DNA from: Arion vulgaris
Lineage: Eukaryota > Mollusca > Gastropoda > Stylommatophora > Arionidae
Reading direction: 5' to 3'
DNA: 64,000 bases
Assembly: GCA_020796225.1 (NCBI GenBank)
Contig: CM036756.1
Location: 69,609,043 to 69,673,042 of the forward strand
Part shown: in pieces, positions 42,198 to 53,515 of the stretch
Layout: each line of letters opens with the position of its first letter
Numbering within the stretch: the stretch's first letter is position 1
Translations under genes and position numbers: made by a program
Notes under the pieces: generated by a model
What the model saw: the letters and a program-made list of their open reading frames with translations, nothing else
Databases searched by the model: none
What the model was told of the DNA's origin: nothing

Positions 42198-42573
42198 TCA
42201 AAATAAAATTAAAATTCACTATCTTTAACAATCCACCTTTTAGAAGAAATATTCCATGCAGGAAAACGACATCGACCTGCCGCTGTTTCCAGCTTGAGCT
42301 TTTTGTATCGTAACCTTTCTTCAGTCCGACGCATCCAACTTCAGCATAACCTTTTGTTGGGTGCCTGGTAAGCTTTCCCCTCTACGATCTCCGCAAAATT
42401 AGACTTCTTGGTGGACGTCCGTATCCAGGGCCGCTAGGGAATTCGGTGTAAATTCTTGGTCGGTTTTGTTCTTTCGCTAGCCCTCACTCTAGCAGTCAGC
42501 AATAAGTCGCTGACTGGTGCAAGCGCATTCACCTTGTGTGTAGCACCCGAAGGGAGACGGACCATCTGGCTCA
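42198..42573. other. unassigned sequence
   Basis: No gene or repeat recognised. Confidence 0.45.
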
Positions 42574-43301
42574 TCTATACATATATAAGACAGAGATGAA
42601 TTATATTGTATGTCTGTCTCAACTGTTTGAAGATATCTGGGCATTCTAAGGACTTGAAATTTTAGGCAAGAGGGTAGCTTTCATACATGGGAAGATATAA
42701 CAATTATAAACCTAGACTATTTCTTTGTTTCTATAACCATCTTCCAACTTAACGCAAATAGTCATCATGACATCATGTATAGACATCACCGAATATGGTA
42801 TATTCATGTTTTCACGATCCGGTCACGTGACTTTCTGTTCATGTGAACACAGTAGTCGAACATATTTGATGCTATGAAGTTAATATTATTATAAGGTATT
42901 TTTTTTAAATTGCCTACAGGAGACTGTAGCGTAATTGATTACATTCATGTCAAACATGCAGTAGACAGTGCTCTCGATTCATTCCCGGTTAATTTTTGTG
43001 TTTCTCTGTTACTTTTTATTATTTTTTGTTTTTAAAACACATCGACAAGTTATTAATCTGAATAAATTAAATTTGCCCACTTTCAAGGGAATTCTATTGT
43101 ATCAGGTTTTACTGGCAATCGGAATGAGTAACAGTTTGATCTTGTATGGTCAACCGACATAGTTTTTCCATAGTTTTTCCACCAAGCATGGAGTGGAAAT
43201 GAATTTTTTTTAATGGGAAGAAGCCGATCTTGAGGCAACGCGGCATGATTCTTTAATCTGCAACTAACTTCCTCGTGCCAAGAACGGGTAAAACTGCTAG
43301 T
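42574..43301 (+). mobile_element. non-autonomous Helitron-like element
   Basis: Begins TCTATACATATATAAGACAG (5' TC) and ends AAACTGCTAGT (3' CTRR-T type end). Just before the end CTCGTGCCAAGAACGGG can form a 5-bp stem with one G-T pair. The base before is A and the base after is T, the usual Helitron target. 728 bp with no RepHel coding. Confidence 0.6.
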
Positions 43302-43974
43302 TTTGGTATATAACGAAAGTTATGATATTTGCTGTAACTTGCTGATCAATCAAAACATACATCATCGCATCTGTCCTCTAGGGAATATATTCAGAATCCC
43401 GGCATGATCGATTCCAAATGTTTAACATATAGGATTGATGCCACATCAACTGTCGACATGTTGTCGTTGTTTGATTTCTGTTTTACTTCCCTTCCTTTCC
43501 TTACTCAATTCATGAATTAATGCAGTTTCAACATTATCCTGTAAAAAACAGTCTTTACTGTAAACTACATCCGACTTTATGCAGTATATACTAACGCCAA
43601 CGGTACTGTAAACCTCTACTTGTTCTGATCAATAGTTGTAGGTTAAGCTCTGGACGTTTGGAATCTCTATAGACAATATACACTTATGCAAAAATCATCA
43701 GTATTCCACTAGTTAAACATAGACTGTTAGTCTGACACGATGATTATCTTGAATATCGTAATGTCAGTAAGTCACTGCATGCCTACCTGCGATACGTGCA
43801 TTTTTGTATTTCTATTAATGATGAGGGTATATGTATTTTACACATGGGACAACATAGAAGAATATTTGAACTTTACTCCCTTCATTCCTTCCTTTCGTTC
43901 GCTTGAAATATTGTCTATATATTCAACGTTGCTTCTTGTATAAACTTCACTGTTTTTTGTAGCTCACCCGGAGG
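43302..43974. other. unassigned sequence
   Basis: No gene or repeat recognised. Confidence 0.5.
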
Positions 43975-44160
43975 TGATGTAATTCATAAAAGAACAACAG
44001 ATTAAATGGTTTGGACACCTGACAAGAATGCCCTGGTATCGTCTACCACAGAGAGCCGCATAGAAAAGTATAATGAGTACAAAGCAAGAGGAATACCACG
44101 CAAAGATGGAGCGACGGCATCAAGAACAGCCTTACAAAAATGAATATCAGCTTACAAGGA
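43975..44160 (+). mobile_element. LINE C-terminus
   Basis: Forward reading IKEQQIKWFGHLTRMPWYRL, PQRAA, then EYKARGIPRKDGATASRTAL (in a shifted frame). Same family as 28195. No 3' tail identified. Confidence 0.65.
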
Positions 44161-44949
44161 AACAAGCCAAGATGTGCACATTCATAAAGAACAAGGTAAA
44201 CACAACAAGATCACTACGTTTCACCCCAACACTTCTAAAGTAATAAGACACACAGATCACTAGTTCACAACCTTCATAAGGTAGTGAAGAGAAAAAAGAA
44301 CGACAGAGGGTCCGTCTGTGTTTAAATTCATAAGTGGGAAAGCAGTTGTTTGATGAGGTCAGTGATTTTGCCTCAGTATATATATCAGGCCTCTGATGTA
44401 CTGCATCTGAGTACGACATGGATTGGAACGTTACTAAAAATAACGTTTGAATAAAAGACATGGATGTGAATCGTGGATATAATAGAAATAATAAATAAGC
44501 AAGTAGAATGGATTAACACAACCAATAACGTTCATCTATCCACTCGGACGGATGAAAGAGAGTTGTCATAAAAGTCAATAATCGACTTTCCACACGTCAG
44601 AAAGGAATTGACCTCGTACATCGTACTCATACCCAAAGGATGCATGACATTTTGCTCAAATAGCCAAACATAGACATGGCAGTCACACAGCTACTGATAA
44701 CTTGCCTATTTCTACCAACTCACTGTTGAAAAAATGAAAATCTGGCAGATCATTTACGGGACATCGCCATAAACCACAGTAAACGAGTCGTTGATTTTCT
44801 AGGCACCACTTATACGTTCATTAGTTCGCCGTTGCCTTCTAAACGGTGTTGTCTATTTTACCGATCGTAAAATTCCACGTTTAGCATAGAGCTCATGCTT
44901 CCAACAGTAATCCGGCAGTATGTTAGTTTGAAACTATAACGCTTGATTT
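44161..44949. other. mostly unassigned; SINE-A fragment near 44795-44860
   Basis: TTCTAGGCACCACTTATACG and TAGTTCGCCGTTGCCTTCT at 44795-44860 match the complement of the SINE-A core. The rest is not recognised. Confidence 0.45.
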
Positions 44950-45530
44950 TCCAGACAGTATCTATTGTACTTAAGCTATAGACTCTCACGTCTTTCCAGA
45001 CAGTAATCTGGCAAGTATGTTACTTTAAGCTATAGACGCTCATGTCTTTCCAGACAGTAATCTGGCAAGTATGTTACTTTAAGCTATAGACGCTCATGTC
45101 TTTCCAGACAGTAATCTGGCAAGTATGTTACCGTTTAAGCTATAGACGCTCATGTCTTTCCAGACAGTAATCTGGCAAGTATGTTACCGTTTAAGCTATA
45201 GACGCTTACGTCTTTCCAGACAGTAATCTGGCAAGTATGTTACTTTAAGCTATAGACGCTTACGTCTTTCCAGAAAGTAATCTGGCAAGTATGTTACCGT
45301 TTAAGCTATAGACGCTCATGTCTTTCCAGACAGTAATCTGGCAAGTATGTTACCGTTTAAGCTATAGACGCTTACGTCTTTCCAGACAGTAATCTGGCAA
45401 GTATGTTACCGTTTAAGCTATAGACGCTTACGTCTTTCCAGACAGTAATCTGGCAAGTATGTTACCGTTTAAGCTATAGACGCTTACGTCTTTCCAGACA
45501 TAATCTGCAAGTATGTTACTGTTAACTTAT
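44950..45530. repeat. 54/56-bp tandem array
   Basis: About ten units of TCTTTCCAGACAGTAATCTG, GCAAGTATGTTACCGTTTAA and GCTATAGACGCT. Two length forms, with and without the ACCG dinucleotide step, are interspersed. CAGACAGTAATCTG is a near-palindrome. Confidence 0.9.
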
Positions 45531-46530
45531 AGACGCTTTTGGTTTTCTTCTTCAAACTATCAATCAGTTCTCTTGCCTTCAAACTTATAGACAGTTTCTC
45601 TTCCTAAACTCATCGTGCAGTTTCTCTGCTTTCAACTATAATACAGTTTTCTGCCTTCCTTTCAACAGTAATCTCTTGGCGTTTTCAAACTTTGCAATAG
45701 AGCTTTCTCTTCCAGACACAATGAAGTTTCTACTGCCTTCAAACTTATCAAGAAGCTTCTCTCTTCCGAAAGTTATCAAGCAGTTCTCTGCCTTCAAACT
45801 TATAATGCAGTTCTCTTGCCTTCAGACAGAATGAAGTTTCTTGCCTTAATTATAAGAGCTTACGTCCTTTCAGACATCAATGAAGTTTCTCTTGCCTTCA
45901 AACTTATCAATGCAGTTTCTCTTGCCTTCAAACTTATCAATGCAGTTTCTCTTGCCTTCAAACTTATCAATGCAGTTTCTCTTCCCTCCAAACTTATCAA
46001 TGCAGTTTCTCTTGCCTTCAAACTTATCAATGCAGTTTCTCTTGCCTTCAAACTTATCAATGCAGTTTCTCTTGCCTTCAAACTTATCAATGAAGTTTCT
46101 CTTGCCTTCAAACTTATCAATGCAGTTTTTTAACTAAAGAGCTCTGCCTTCAAACTTATCAATGCAGTTTCTCTTGCCTTCAACATCATGTCTTTCCAAC
46201 AAATCTGACAAAGTTTCTCTTGCCTTCAAACTCATCAATGCAGTTTCTCTTGCCTTCAAACTTATCAATGAAGTTTCTCTTGCCTTCAAACTTATCAATG
46301 CAGTTTCTCTTGCCTTCAAACTTAACAATAAAGTTTCTCTTGCCTTCAAACTCATCAATGAAGTTTCTCTTGCCTTCAAACTTATCAATGCATTTTTCTT
46401 TGCCTTCAAACTTATCAGTGCAGTTTCTCTTGCCTTCAAACTTATCAGTGCAGTTTCTCTTGCCTTCAAACTTATCAGTGCAGTTTCTCTTGCCTTCAAA
46501 CTCATTAATGAAGTTTCTCTTCAAAAGATT
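45531..46530. repeat. 30-bp tandem array
   Basis: Units of AAACTTATCAATGCAGTTTC plus TCTTGCCTTC, with ATGAAG, CTCATC and AGTGC variants. The period is a multiple of 3, so both strands stay open (AFKLINAVSL on plus, ISLKARETAL on minus). The first 350 bp mix 30-bp units with pieces of the preceding 54/56-bp array. Confidence 0.9.
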
Positions 46531-46579
46531 CTGCAACTGTATGAAATGTTGTTTTCCTACAACTTGATCGCTTGCTAGT

Positions 46580-46850
46580 TTTTCCCATTATGTTGTGACC
46601 GATAGAAAGGTTGCAGATATCCTTATATCTCAGCCTTGGAGCCTCTTCCCTTACGAAAGTTCACAGAACAGCACCTTTTGGTGTGTGCGTCTATTTCCCA
46701 TTAATTTCCCATATCTCAGCCTTCCTAGTCTTATAATGCTGAGCATTTCCTTGGTGGATAGCAAGCTTGCACGTTGCAGTACTTCAGAGTTGGTTATCTT
46801 GTCGTATCACATGATGTTTATAACATTGCGACGCATCGAAAGTGAAAGAT
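46580..46850 (-). mobile_element. LINE C-terminus
   Basis: Minus-strand reading KITNSEVLQRASLLSTKEML, IIRLGRLRYGK, then KVLFCELS-stop-GKRLQG. This follows the xVTNxEVLxRAG...RQLRWxGHV...QxLFGEL block. It is a remnant similar in type to the LINE at 485-1425 but on the other strand. Confidence 0.6.
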
Positions 46851-46855
46851 GTTAA

Positions 46856-47476
46856 CTCTCCTCTCATGTCCTAAGTAAGATGTACATGTATCTGAGATAT
46901 ATAATAAATATATAATTCTCCTGACTCGATAAATCGGAATAATTGCCTGCAATTTTTTGTTTGTGTTGTCTCTTTGAAAGCTTGATATAGATATTATATA
47001 TAAATATATATGTGTGTGTAAATATGTATGTGTTAATAAATGTATATATAATGCATAAAACCTGCTCACATCAGCTCATGCGAATAACTAACAGATGGTT
47101 GAACCTGGAAAGCTGACATTTTGAATCAGGCACTGACATGACATTACATGACATTAGATTGCAATAATGACGTTGAGCTTGACTTAATTTTACCCGAGTG
47201 TCGGAAACGACATAATTAAATATAGATGGTTGTTACTCAATGGCTTAGAATAGATTTGTTTGTATCTTCCTCCATGAGGTTACGTTTACCTGGTCTGCTA
47301 CCTGCTACTGATAGTTAAACAGCAACCTCACATCCTCAACTACCACCACAACTACCACCACAACTAACAACCACAACTAACAACCACAACTACCAACCAC
47401 AACTACCAACCACAACTACCAACAACAGTAGATAACACGCTTTAATACTATTATTTATTTTATGCTACCATGTTTA
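46856..47476. other. unassigned; 12-bp repeat at 47335-47428
   Basis: ACAACCACAACT-type units (about seven) at 47335-47428. The rest is not recognised. Confidence 0.5.
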
Positions 47477-47484
47477 ATCTATAC

Positions 47485-48206
47485 CAGCGTTTCCCAAAGT
47501 GGGTGGTACTCCCAGTTGGCGCTGAAGTATTCTTGGGGGCGATAGTGGGTTCAGAAGAATTGGGAGAAGGGGGGGTGTTCAGGAGATTAGGGGTCGGCGG
47601 CAGCTTAACTCTTTCCACTCCTTAAGCCGCACACTGCGCCATAGAGTTGCTTCCCTTATGAGAAGTCTTTCTAGTTTTACTTCTACTATTTTACTTATAG
47701 TACTTTTTAACCTTGTTATTCTATTGGGTTGTCCAGTTTTCTTCAATTTAGTATATAATAATATATATATGTTTATTTATTGACAAGTTGTTGGGACCGT
47801 TTTTTTTTTACTTACCTTGAATTAACTGCTTAAAATTGAGGAAATAACTGTGCGTGGAAAGAGTTAAAGAAGAAATTAATAAAATATATTTTGAAATAAA
47901 TTATTTTCGTGATTTTGTGATTGAATAATCATTTAAAATTTGAATTATGTATTTAAATTCATCTTATGCCCGTCTTACACGATTCATTTTATCATCAATT
48001 TTCTATTTCATGCATATAATCATTTGAAAATTGACCATGTATGACAACCATATATATCAATTTTCTATGTTTAAATTGAAAATAGAGCATGTATGTGTGG
48101 GGTGGGGCGGAGGGGCGTTGGAAAACTGTTATAATGTGGAGTGGGGCGTTACAAAGTTTATGATGTGCAAAGTGGGCGGTGTGTCGAAACAGTTTGGGAA
48201 TCTATG
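47485..48206 (-). mobile_element. MITE-2 copy with nested TTAA element
   Basis: Starts CAGCGTTTCCCAAAGTGGGT and ends AGTTTGGGAATCTATG. Flanks ATCTATAC (47477-47484) and CTCTACAC (48207-48214) agree at 6 of 8 bases. Without the 255-bp insert and one TTAA it would be 463 bp, the family length. Confidence 0.75.
47609..47863. mobile_element. TTAA-flanked MITE (piggyBac-like)
   Basis: A 255-bp insert between TTAA at 47605-47608 and TTAA at 47864-47867. Its ends are CTCTTTCCACTCC and (complement) CTCTTTCCACGCAC, a 10-bp inverted repeat. Other MITE-2 copies have a single TTAA here (complement of TTCTTCTTTAAGGAG), so the empty site is visible in the window. TTAA specificity points to piggyBac-type transposition. 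Confidence 0.8.
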
Positions 48207-48214
48207 CTCTACAC

Positions 48215-48689
48215 CTTTTCATTACTGTGTTCTCATTAGAGAACATCTTTGGTTTTCTTCTCTTTTTTTAACTTCATTACTTCTCATTGCCCCAGGAAAA
48301 AAATTGACATGAGGTTAAGTGAAGCCTTACTCGCTTTTTCTAACACCTTCTGTTTCTTTTTTTCTCATCTTTTTCTAGTCTTTGCTTTTTTGTTTATATG
48401 TTTTCTGGGTTTGTTTTTGAGACCACCGATATTCTTTTCCAAATACAGTTTTATTCTAAGTTCATTCGTCTTTCTCTCTGAGTTATCCTTCTCAGAGCTG
48501 TCTCAATACTGAATCTCTAATGAGTTCCATTTCAAAAGAACAATTCCAACATAGTCTGTTAATGTCTTTTAGTTCCAGTGGATGTCGAGTGGTAATAACA
48601 AGTACGGTTCAAAGTTCAAAAGTACTAACTAGAAGAGACAACGTATGTGATATGTTTGTGATTAAATGAGATTCTTCGTCTTCTGCGAT
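48215..48689. other. unassigned sequence
   Basis: T-rich. An 87-codon frame at 48249-48512 is low in complexity. Nothing recognised. Confidence 0.45.
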
Positions 48690-48985
48690 CTCACTAGATT
48701 GATATTGCAGATTCTCTAATAAAGGCAGCCGTCTACTTCAGGTTTTCAGCAACGCCATACAGTTTGTCTTGGACGCTGATGTAAGTGGGTATCTCTTTAT
48801 TCTCTGGTTTGCATACTGGAGACATGCTCTGTCGCCATATTCGTCAGGTCACAAGGGTACATGCCGTTGGTGCCTATCTTGAATGTATCGTTAAGGTGGT
48901 GTTTCATTTTGTTACGACCACTACGGAGGCGAAGTATGGCAGTCTGATCCATTCTAGATAGTTGGTAATATCCATCATCCAAATT
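48690..48985 (-). mobile_element. LINE family L-II C-terminus
   Basis: Minus-strand reading YYQLSRMDQTAILRLRSGRN, KMKHHLNDTFKIGTNGMYPC, then TEHVSSMQTRE, and in decayed form the DKLYGVAENL end. It corresponds to the LSRxDQTxIxRLRTGHxxLxxHL...CPC...TxxHxLxxCP region after RNase H in Jockey/I-like LINEs. Same family as 52620 and the R1 body at 2409. Confidence 0.75.
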
Positions 48986-49395
48986 GTGTTCTGTGTGTTC
49001 TATATCCCACTTTGCTTCATATTGCCCTTTGCGATGCCTTTGCTATTTCTAAGCTAAACATCATATCATCTTGAAGCATTCCCTATCCCTCTCATGACAG
49101 TTTGTCAGCATCTTCATTTATCTTCAGCTTGCAATGTGAGGGTCTCCTCTGGATTACTAACCTCTCGGAAACATAGAACAATTGGCTACGGTTTTCCTTG
49201 AGATCATAGTTCATGAAATTATCAGGACAAAAGTAGGGTTAAGTGTTGATTACCGACCTCGCTTAGAAATTGCCATTAAATGAAGATGAGCGTAAACCGA
49301 CTATAGCTCATTTAGACGTAGAAGAATATTCCATAATGTTGTAAATGTTGTCAACATTCACTTTTCCACTACTTACCCTTCTCTTTTCTCGAATC
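48986..49395. other. unassigned sequence
   Basis: No gene or repeat recognised. Confidence 0.5.
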
Positions 49396-49803
49396 CTTTC
49401 GTATCACACAGCGTCAGTATGTAAGGGACATCTTGTTTTGTCTTCGTATCACACAGCGTCAGTATGTAAGGGATATCTTGTTTTGTCTTCGTATCACACA
49501 GCGTCAGTATGTAAGGGATATCTTGTTTTGTCTTCGTATCACACAGCGTCAGTATGTAAGGGACATCTTGTTTTGTCTTCGTATCACACAGCGTCAGTAT
49601 GTAAGGGATATCTTGTTTTGTCTTCGTATCACACAGCGTCAGTATGTAAGGGATATCTTGTTTTGTCTTCGTATCACACAGCGTCAGTATGTAAGGGACA
49701 TCTTGTTTTGTCTTCGTATCACACAGCGTCAGTATGTAAGGGACATCTTGTTTTGTCTTCGTATCACACAGCGTCAGTATGTAAGGGACATCTTGTTTTG
49801 TCC
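49396..49803. repeat. 45-bp tandem array, nine units
   Basis: TTCGTATCACACAGCGTCAG, TATGTAAGGGACATCTTGTT and TTGTC, with GACATC/GATATC as the only common variant. A 15-codon period keeps both strands open (SSYHTASVCKGYLVL, TKQDVPYILTLCDTK). Confidence 0.95.
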
Positions 49804-50094
49804 TGTTTTCAGCTTCACTTGCGGGTCCACTGAATTGCTTGCCACACCACCATTTGTCATGTGTTCCTACCCTATTCTTACCCACACGTCTGTATAAGCC
49901 ACTTTTCCATTTCCTCAGTCTGAGAATACACCCAAGACATTGTTTGAAAACAAGTATGAATGATATATGTATTTCACTTTATTCATTTGTTTGCCTATAC
50001 TAACAATATAAATTATGCTACGATGTGTCAGTTTTTAAAGTTTTAAAAATATGAAACAAACGGAGACCATATAAGAAATGAGAAAATTAAAAGA

Positions 50095-50400
50095 ACAGTC
50101 GGAACAACACCTGCTATTAGATTTATTGAAAAACAGAGACTCAAATGGTTTGGCCACTTCGTCAGAATGAACCCGAATACACCAGTTGCAAGAGCGTACA
50201 ACCTGAAAATGGAATCATCAAGAGGAAGGGCAAACTCAAGAAAAGATGGATTGATGAAGTTACAGACATCTTAAAACTTCACAATACCACAGCATATCGT
50301 GCATTATCTCGGAAACCGATCATCAGTTAAACCTGCTACACCTAACGGCAAAAAAAGAGCAGAGAATGACAAAAGAAGAATCAGAAAGAAAAAGAAAGAA
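50095..50400 (+). mobile_element. LINE C-terminus
   Basis: Forward readings FIEKQRLKWFGHFVRMNPNT, then after frame changes KMESSRGRANSRKDGLMK and KKRWIDEVTDILKLHNTTAY. The tail contains ACAAAAGAAGAATCAGAAAG. Decayed. Confidence 0.65.
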
Positions 50401-51140
50401 AAATATATAGAATTTCGAGTAATATAATTTTAAAAAGAAATTACAAATTTGTCAACTCCAATGTTGTATCATTCCTAACACATGCCAGCAAGAACTGAAA
50501 AGTGAGTAAATGTATAGAAAATAAGTTGAATGCACTTGAAAATAGATCTGCGAAAAATTATGAAAATTAAATCGGACGAATTCATAAGTGGTTAAATCAG
50601 AGAACTGTCTGGTCAACCACTAGTAACAACTTATACGAAAGAGAAGATGGAGATATGTTGAACAGTCTCTGAGAAGAAATGATTGAAGAATAGTAAAACA
50701 GATATTGAATTGGGAGTCACAAAATTCAAGACAAAAAAGGACTCCCCAGGAAAACACTGAAACGAACTTTTCTTATGTAGGCCAGGAATATCCGACTCAA
50801 TTCCATAGAGAAATTTGAAAAGGATTGCACGTGATAAAGCGGTATGTATAATTTTCTCGTAGATATATTCTATGTTTATGTTTTCCCACTATTATATCTT
50901 CTATTTGTTGATACAAATCGAATATGTACAGATGCCAAACATACTGCATTTCGATTAACATATGAATAGCAACACTTTATTATGTGTATGTTTGCTCTGC
51001 AGAGATAAAGTGAAGTGAGTGGCTTGCAAACGTTGATTCCTTATTTTGTAAACTTCAAAATGTAGTCAGTTATATGCAATCATTTATTCAGTGTAATGAT
51101 GGTGATGTAATTGAATGAAGCAGTGTGATGATTGTTTGTA
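50401..51140. other. unassigned sequence
   Basis: No gene or repeat recognised. Confidence 0.5.
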
Positions 51141-51142
51141 CA

Positions 51143-51720
51143 GAGTGTGAAACATAGTTAGTGCAGAGAGCAGAGTGTGAAACATAGGTTAGTGTAGAGA
51201 GCAAAGTGTGAAACATAGGTTAGTGTAGAGAACAGATAACAGTAGTGCGTGAAGAAGTGCGTGGATGGGTGGGAATAATTAATGAAGAAATGAGTGAGCG
51301 TATAATATATGAATGTAATGAGTTCAAGAACTAATAAGTGAAGATAATGAGTAAAGAAATGGATGATAGTAATGAATATTAAATTAGTGAGCGAAAGAGA
51401 GAGTAATGAAGATGTGAATTAGAGGATACAATGGAACAAGTGAATGAATAAAAGTAATCAATATAGAAGTGAATTATGGAATACAATGGACAAGTGAATG
51501 AATAAAAGTAATGAATAAAGAAGTGAATTAGGGGATACAATGGAACAAGGGAATGAATAAGAGTAATGAATGAAGAAGTGAATCAGGGGATACAATGGAC
51601 AAGTGAATAAATACGAGTGATGAATATAGAAGTGAATTGTGGAATACAATGGAACAAGTGAATGAATAAAAGTAATGAAATGAAGAAGTGAATTAGCGGA
51701 TATAATGGACAAGTGAATGA
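51143..51720. repeat. two diffuse tandem repeats
   Basis: 51143-51235: three units of GTGTGAAACATAGGTTAGTG plus TAGAGAGCA. 51425-51720: five units of about 60 bp, AAGTGAATTAGGGGATACAA, TGGAACAAGTGAATGAATAA, AAGTAATGAATAAAG. The region between is GTGAATGAATAA-rich but irregular. Confidence 0.75.
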
Positions 51721-51893
51721 ATAAGAGTAATGAGCGAAGAAGAGTAATGACTAAATCAATCAGCGAACGAGAGTAATGAGTTACTGATCTAATGAGTGAG
51801 AGAAAGGAAAAGTTGATGACAATAAAGAATTTCATAAACTCCTCTTTACTGCCGGTAATATCACTGTTAGGGAGATGAAAGACAGGAGGGACA

Positions 51894-52235
51894 TGAACCT
51901 GTGGAATGTTATAGCTACATGGCTAGTGCAGTCATCTGTGGAATGTTATAGCTACATGGCTAGTGCAGTCATCTGTGGAATGTTATGGCTGCATGGTCAG
52001 TGCAGTCATCTGTGGAATGTTATGGCTACATGGCTAGTGCAGTCATCTGTGGAATGTTATGGCTACATGGCTAGTGCAGTCATCTGTGGAATGTTATGGC
52101 TACATGGCTAGTGCAGTCATCTGTGGAATGTTATGGCTACATGGCTAGTGCAGTCATATGTGGAATGTTATGGCTACATGGCTAGTGCAGTCATCTGTGG
52201 AATATTATGGCTACATGGCTAGTGCAGTCGCCACA
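51894..52235. repeat. 37-bp tandem array, nine units
   Basis: GGAATGTTATGGCTACATGG and CTAGTGCAGTCATCTGT, nearly identical units. Confidence 0.95.
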
Positions 52236-52239
52236 AAAC

Positions 52240-52375
52240 TGTTCAGGTTCGAATTTTGTTCCTGTTTACCCCCGACATAAATGACATTCACTGGCGTTAT
52301 CGGTTATTGAACCCAGATCTCATGAATGGGAGCCCGCGATCTAATCCATTTGGACAGCTGCCCCACTACAATAAT
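52240..52375 (-). mobile_element. tRNA-related SINE
   Basis: On the minus strand GGGCAGCTGTCCAAATGGAT, then CCCATTCATGAGATCTGGG and TGGGTTCAATAACCG: A box, anticodon-arm and B-box-like elements in the right order. It abuts the last 37-bp unit. Confidence 0.45.
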
Positions 52376-52619
52376 AAACAAACACTTGAATTAGTGAATG
52401 ATATGAACGGGTGAATGTATTGAACAAATGACTAAAAAAATAAATAAGCAGAGAAAAGTATTGACATAAGGAAAGTGATTGAATAAGATAACAAAAGTGA
52501 GTGAATAAGCAAGCAAGCTTGAGCTGCAGATACACGATCAATTATGTAAACAAGCATAATAGTCCCAATGTTGAGCATTAAATTACTATATGGAAACCTG
52601 GTTTGCTATGAAGAAGTAA

Positions 52620-53170
52620 AAACCATCGACAAAGTAAAGTGGGATAAATAACACCCAAAACACAACAAGAACGATGAATATTACCAACTGTCCAGAAGGG
52701 ACCAGACAGCCATACTTCGCCTGCGGACGGGTCACAACAGAATGAAACACCATCTCTACACTAAATTCAAGATAGGTACCAATGATCTGTGCCCCTGTGG
52801 CTTGGCGAGCATGACAACAGAACATATCCTACAGAACTGCCCCCAGTATACAGACCTGAGAAGAAAGAGGTGGCCCACTTACACCAGCGTCCAAGACAAA
52901 CTGTATGGCGTTGCTGATAATCTGAGGCAGACGGCTGCCTTTATTAGAGAATCCGAAATCCCAATCTAGTGAGAACGCAGAAGACAAACTGTATGCCGTG
53001 GCTAATAATCTGAGGCAGACGGCTGCCTTTATTAGAGAATCCGAAATCCCAATCTAGTGAGAACGCAGAAGACAAACTGTATGCCGTGGCTGATAATCTG
53101 AGGCAGACGGCTGCCTTTATTAGAGAATCCGAAATCCGAAATCTAGTGAGAACGCAGAAGAAGAAGAAAT
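52620..53170 (+). mobile_element. LINE family L-II C-terminus with triplicated 3' end
   Basis: From about 52652 the forward frame is open to a stop at 52969: EYYQLSRRDQTAILRLRTGH, NRMKHHLYTKFKIGTNDLCP, CGLASMTTEHILQNCPQYTD and LYGVADNLRQTAAFIRESEI. CPCG...H...CP is the zinc-knuckle-like end after RNase H in Jockey/I-like LINEs. The last 87 bp or so (GACAAACTGTATG to GAGAACGCAGAA) is then repeated twice more, before AGAAGAAGAAATG. It is the best-preserved LINE reading frame in the window, but the RT is absent. Confidence 0.8.
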
Positions 53171-53515
53171 GTACAATATCTCCACAAGTAATGATTACAT
53201 CAGCGACAACGTATAGTTAAGTATGGCAACGTATGTAAAGGTAGTACTACATCACGGCAGTAAGTAAGAACATGCGCACACACATAAACACAATCATAAA
53301 CCCTACTTCGGATATTTTTTTTTAAAACCAGATATAATACTTATCTGAACACAAAATCTCTGCATGTTTTATTTCTGTATAAAACATCTGACACAATTCG
53401 TGATTATTTTCAAATTATAGAAGTTCAGACAAAAGCTAATCTTAAAAATTCTTCTTTATTTGTTTTTTTATTCATGAATGTATTTCTTAATCGTATCACT
53501 AATTTTATATTTTTT
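53171..53515. other. unassigned sequence
   Basis: AT-rich. No gene or repeat recognised. Confidence 0.5.
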
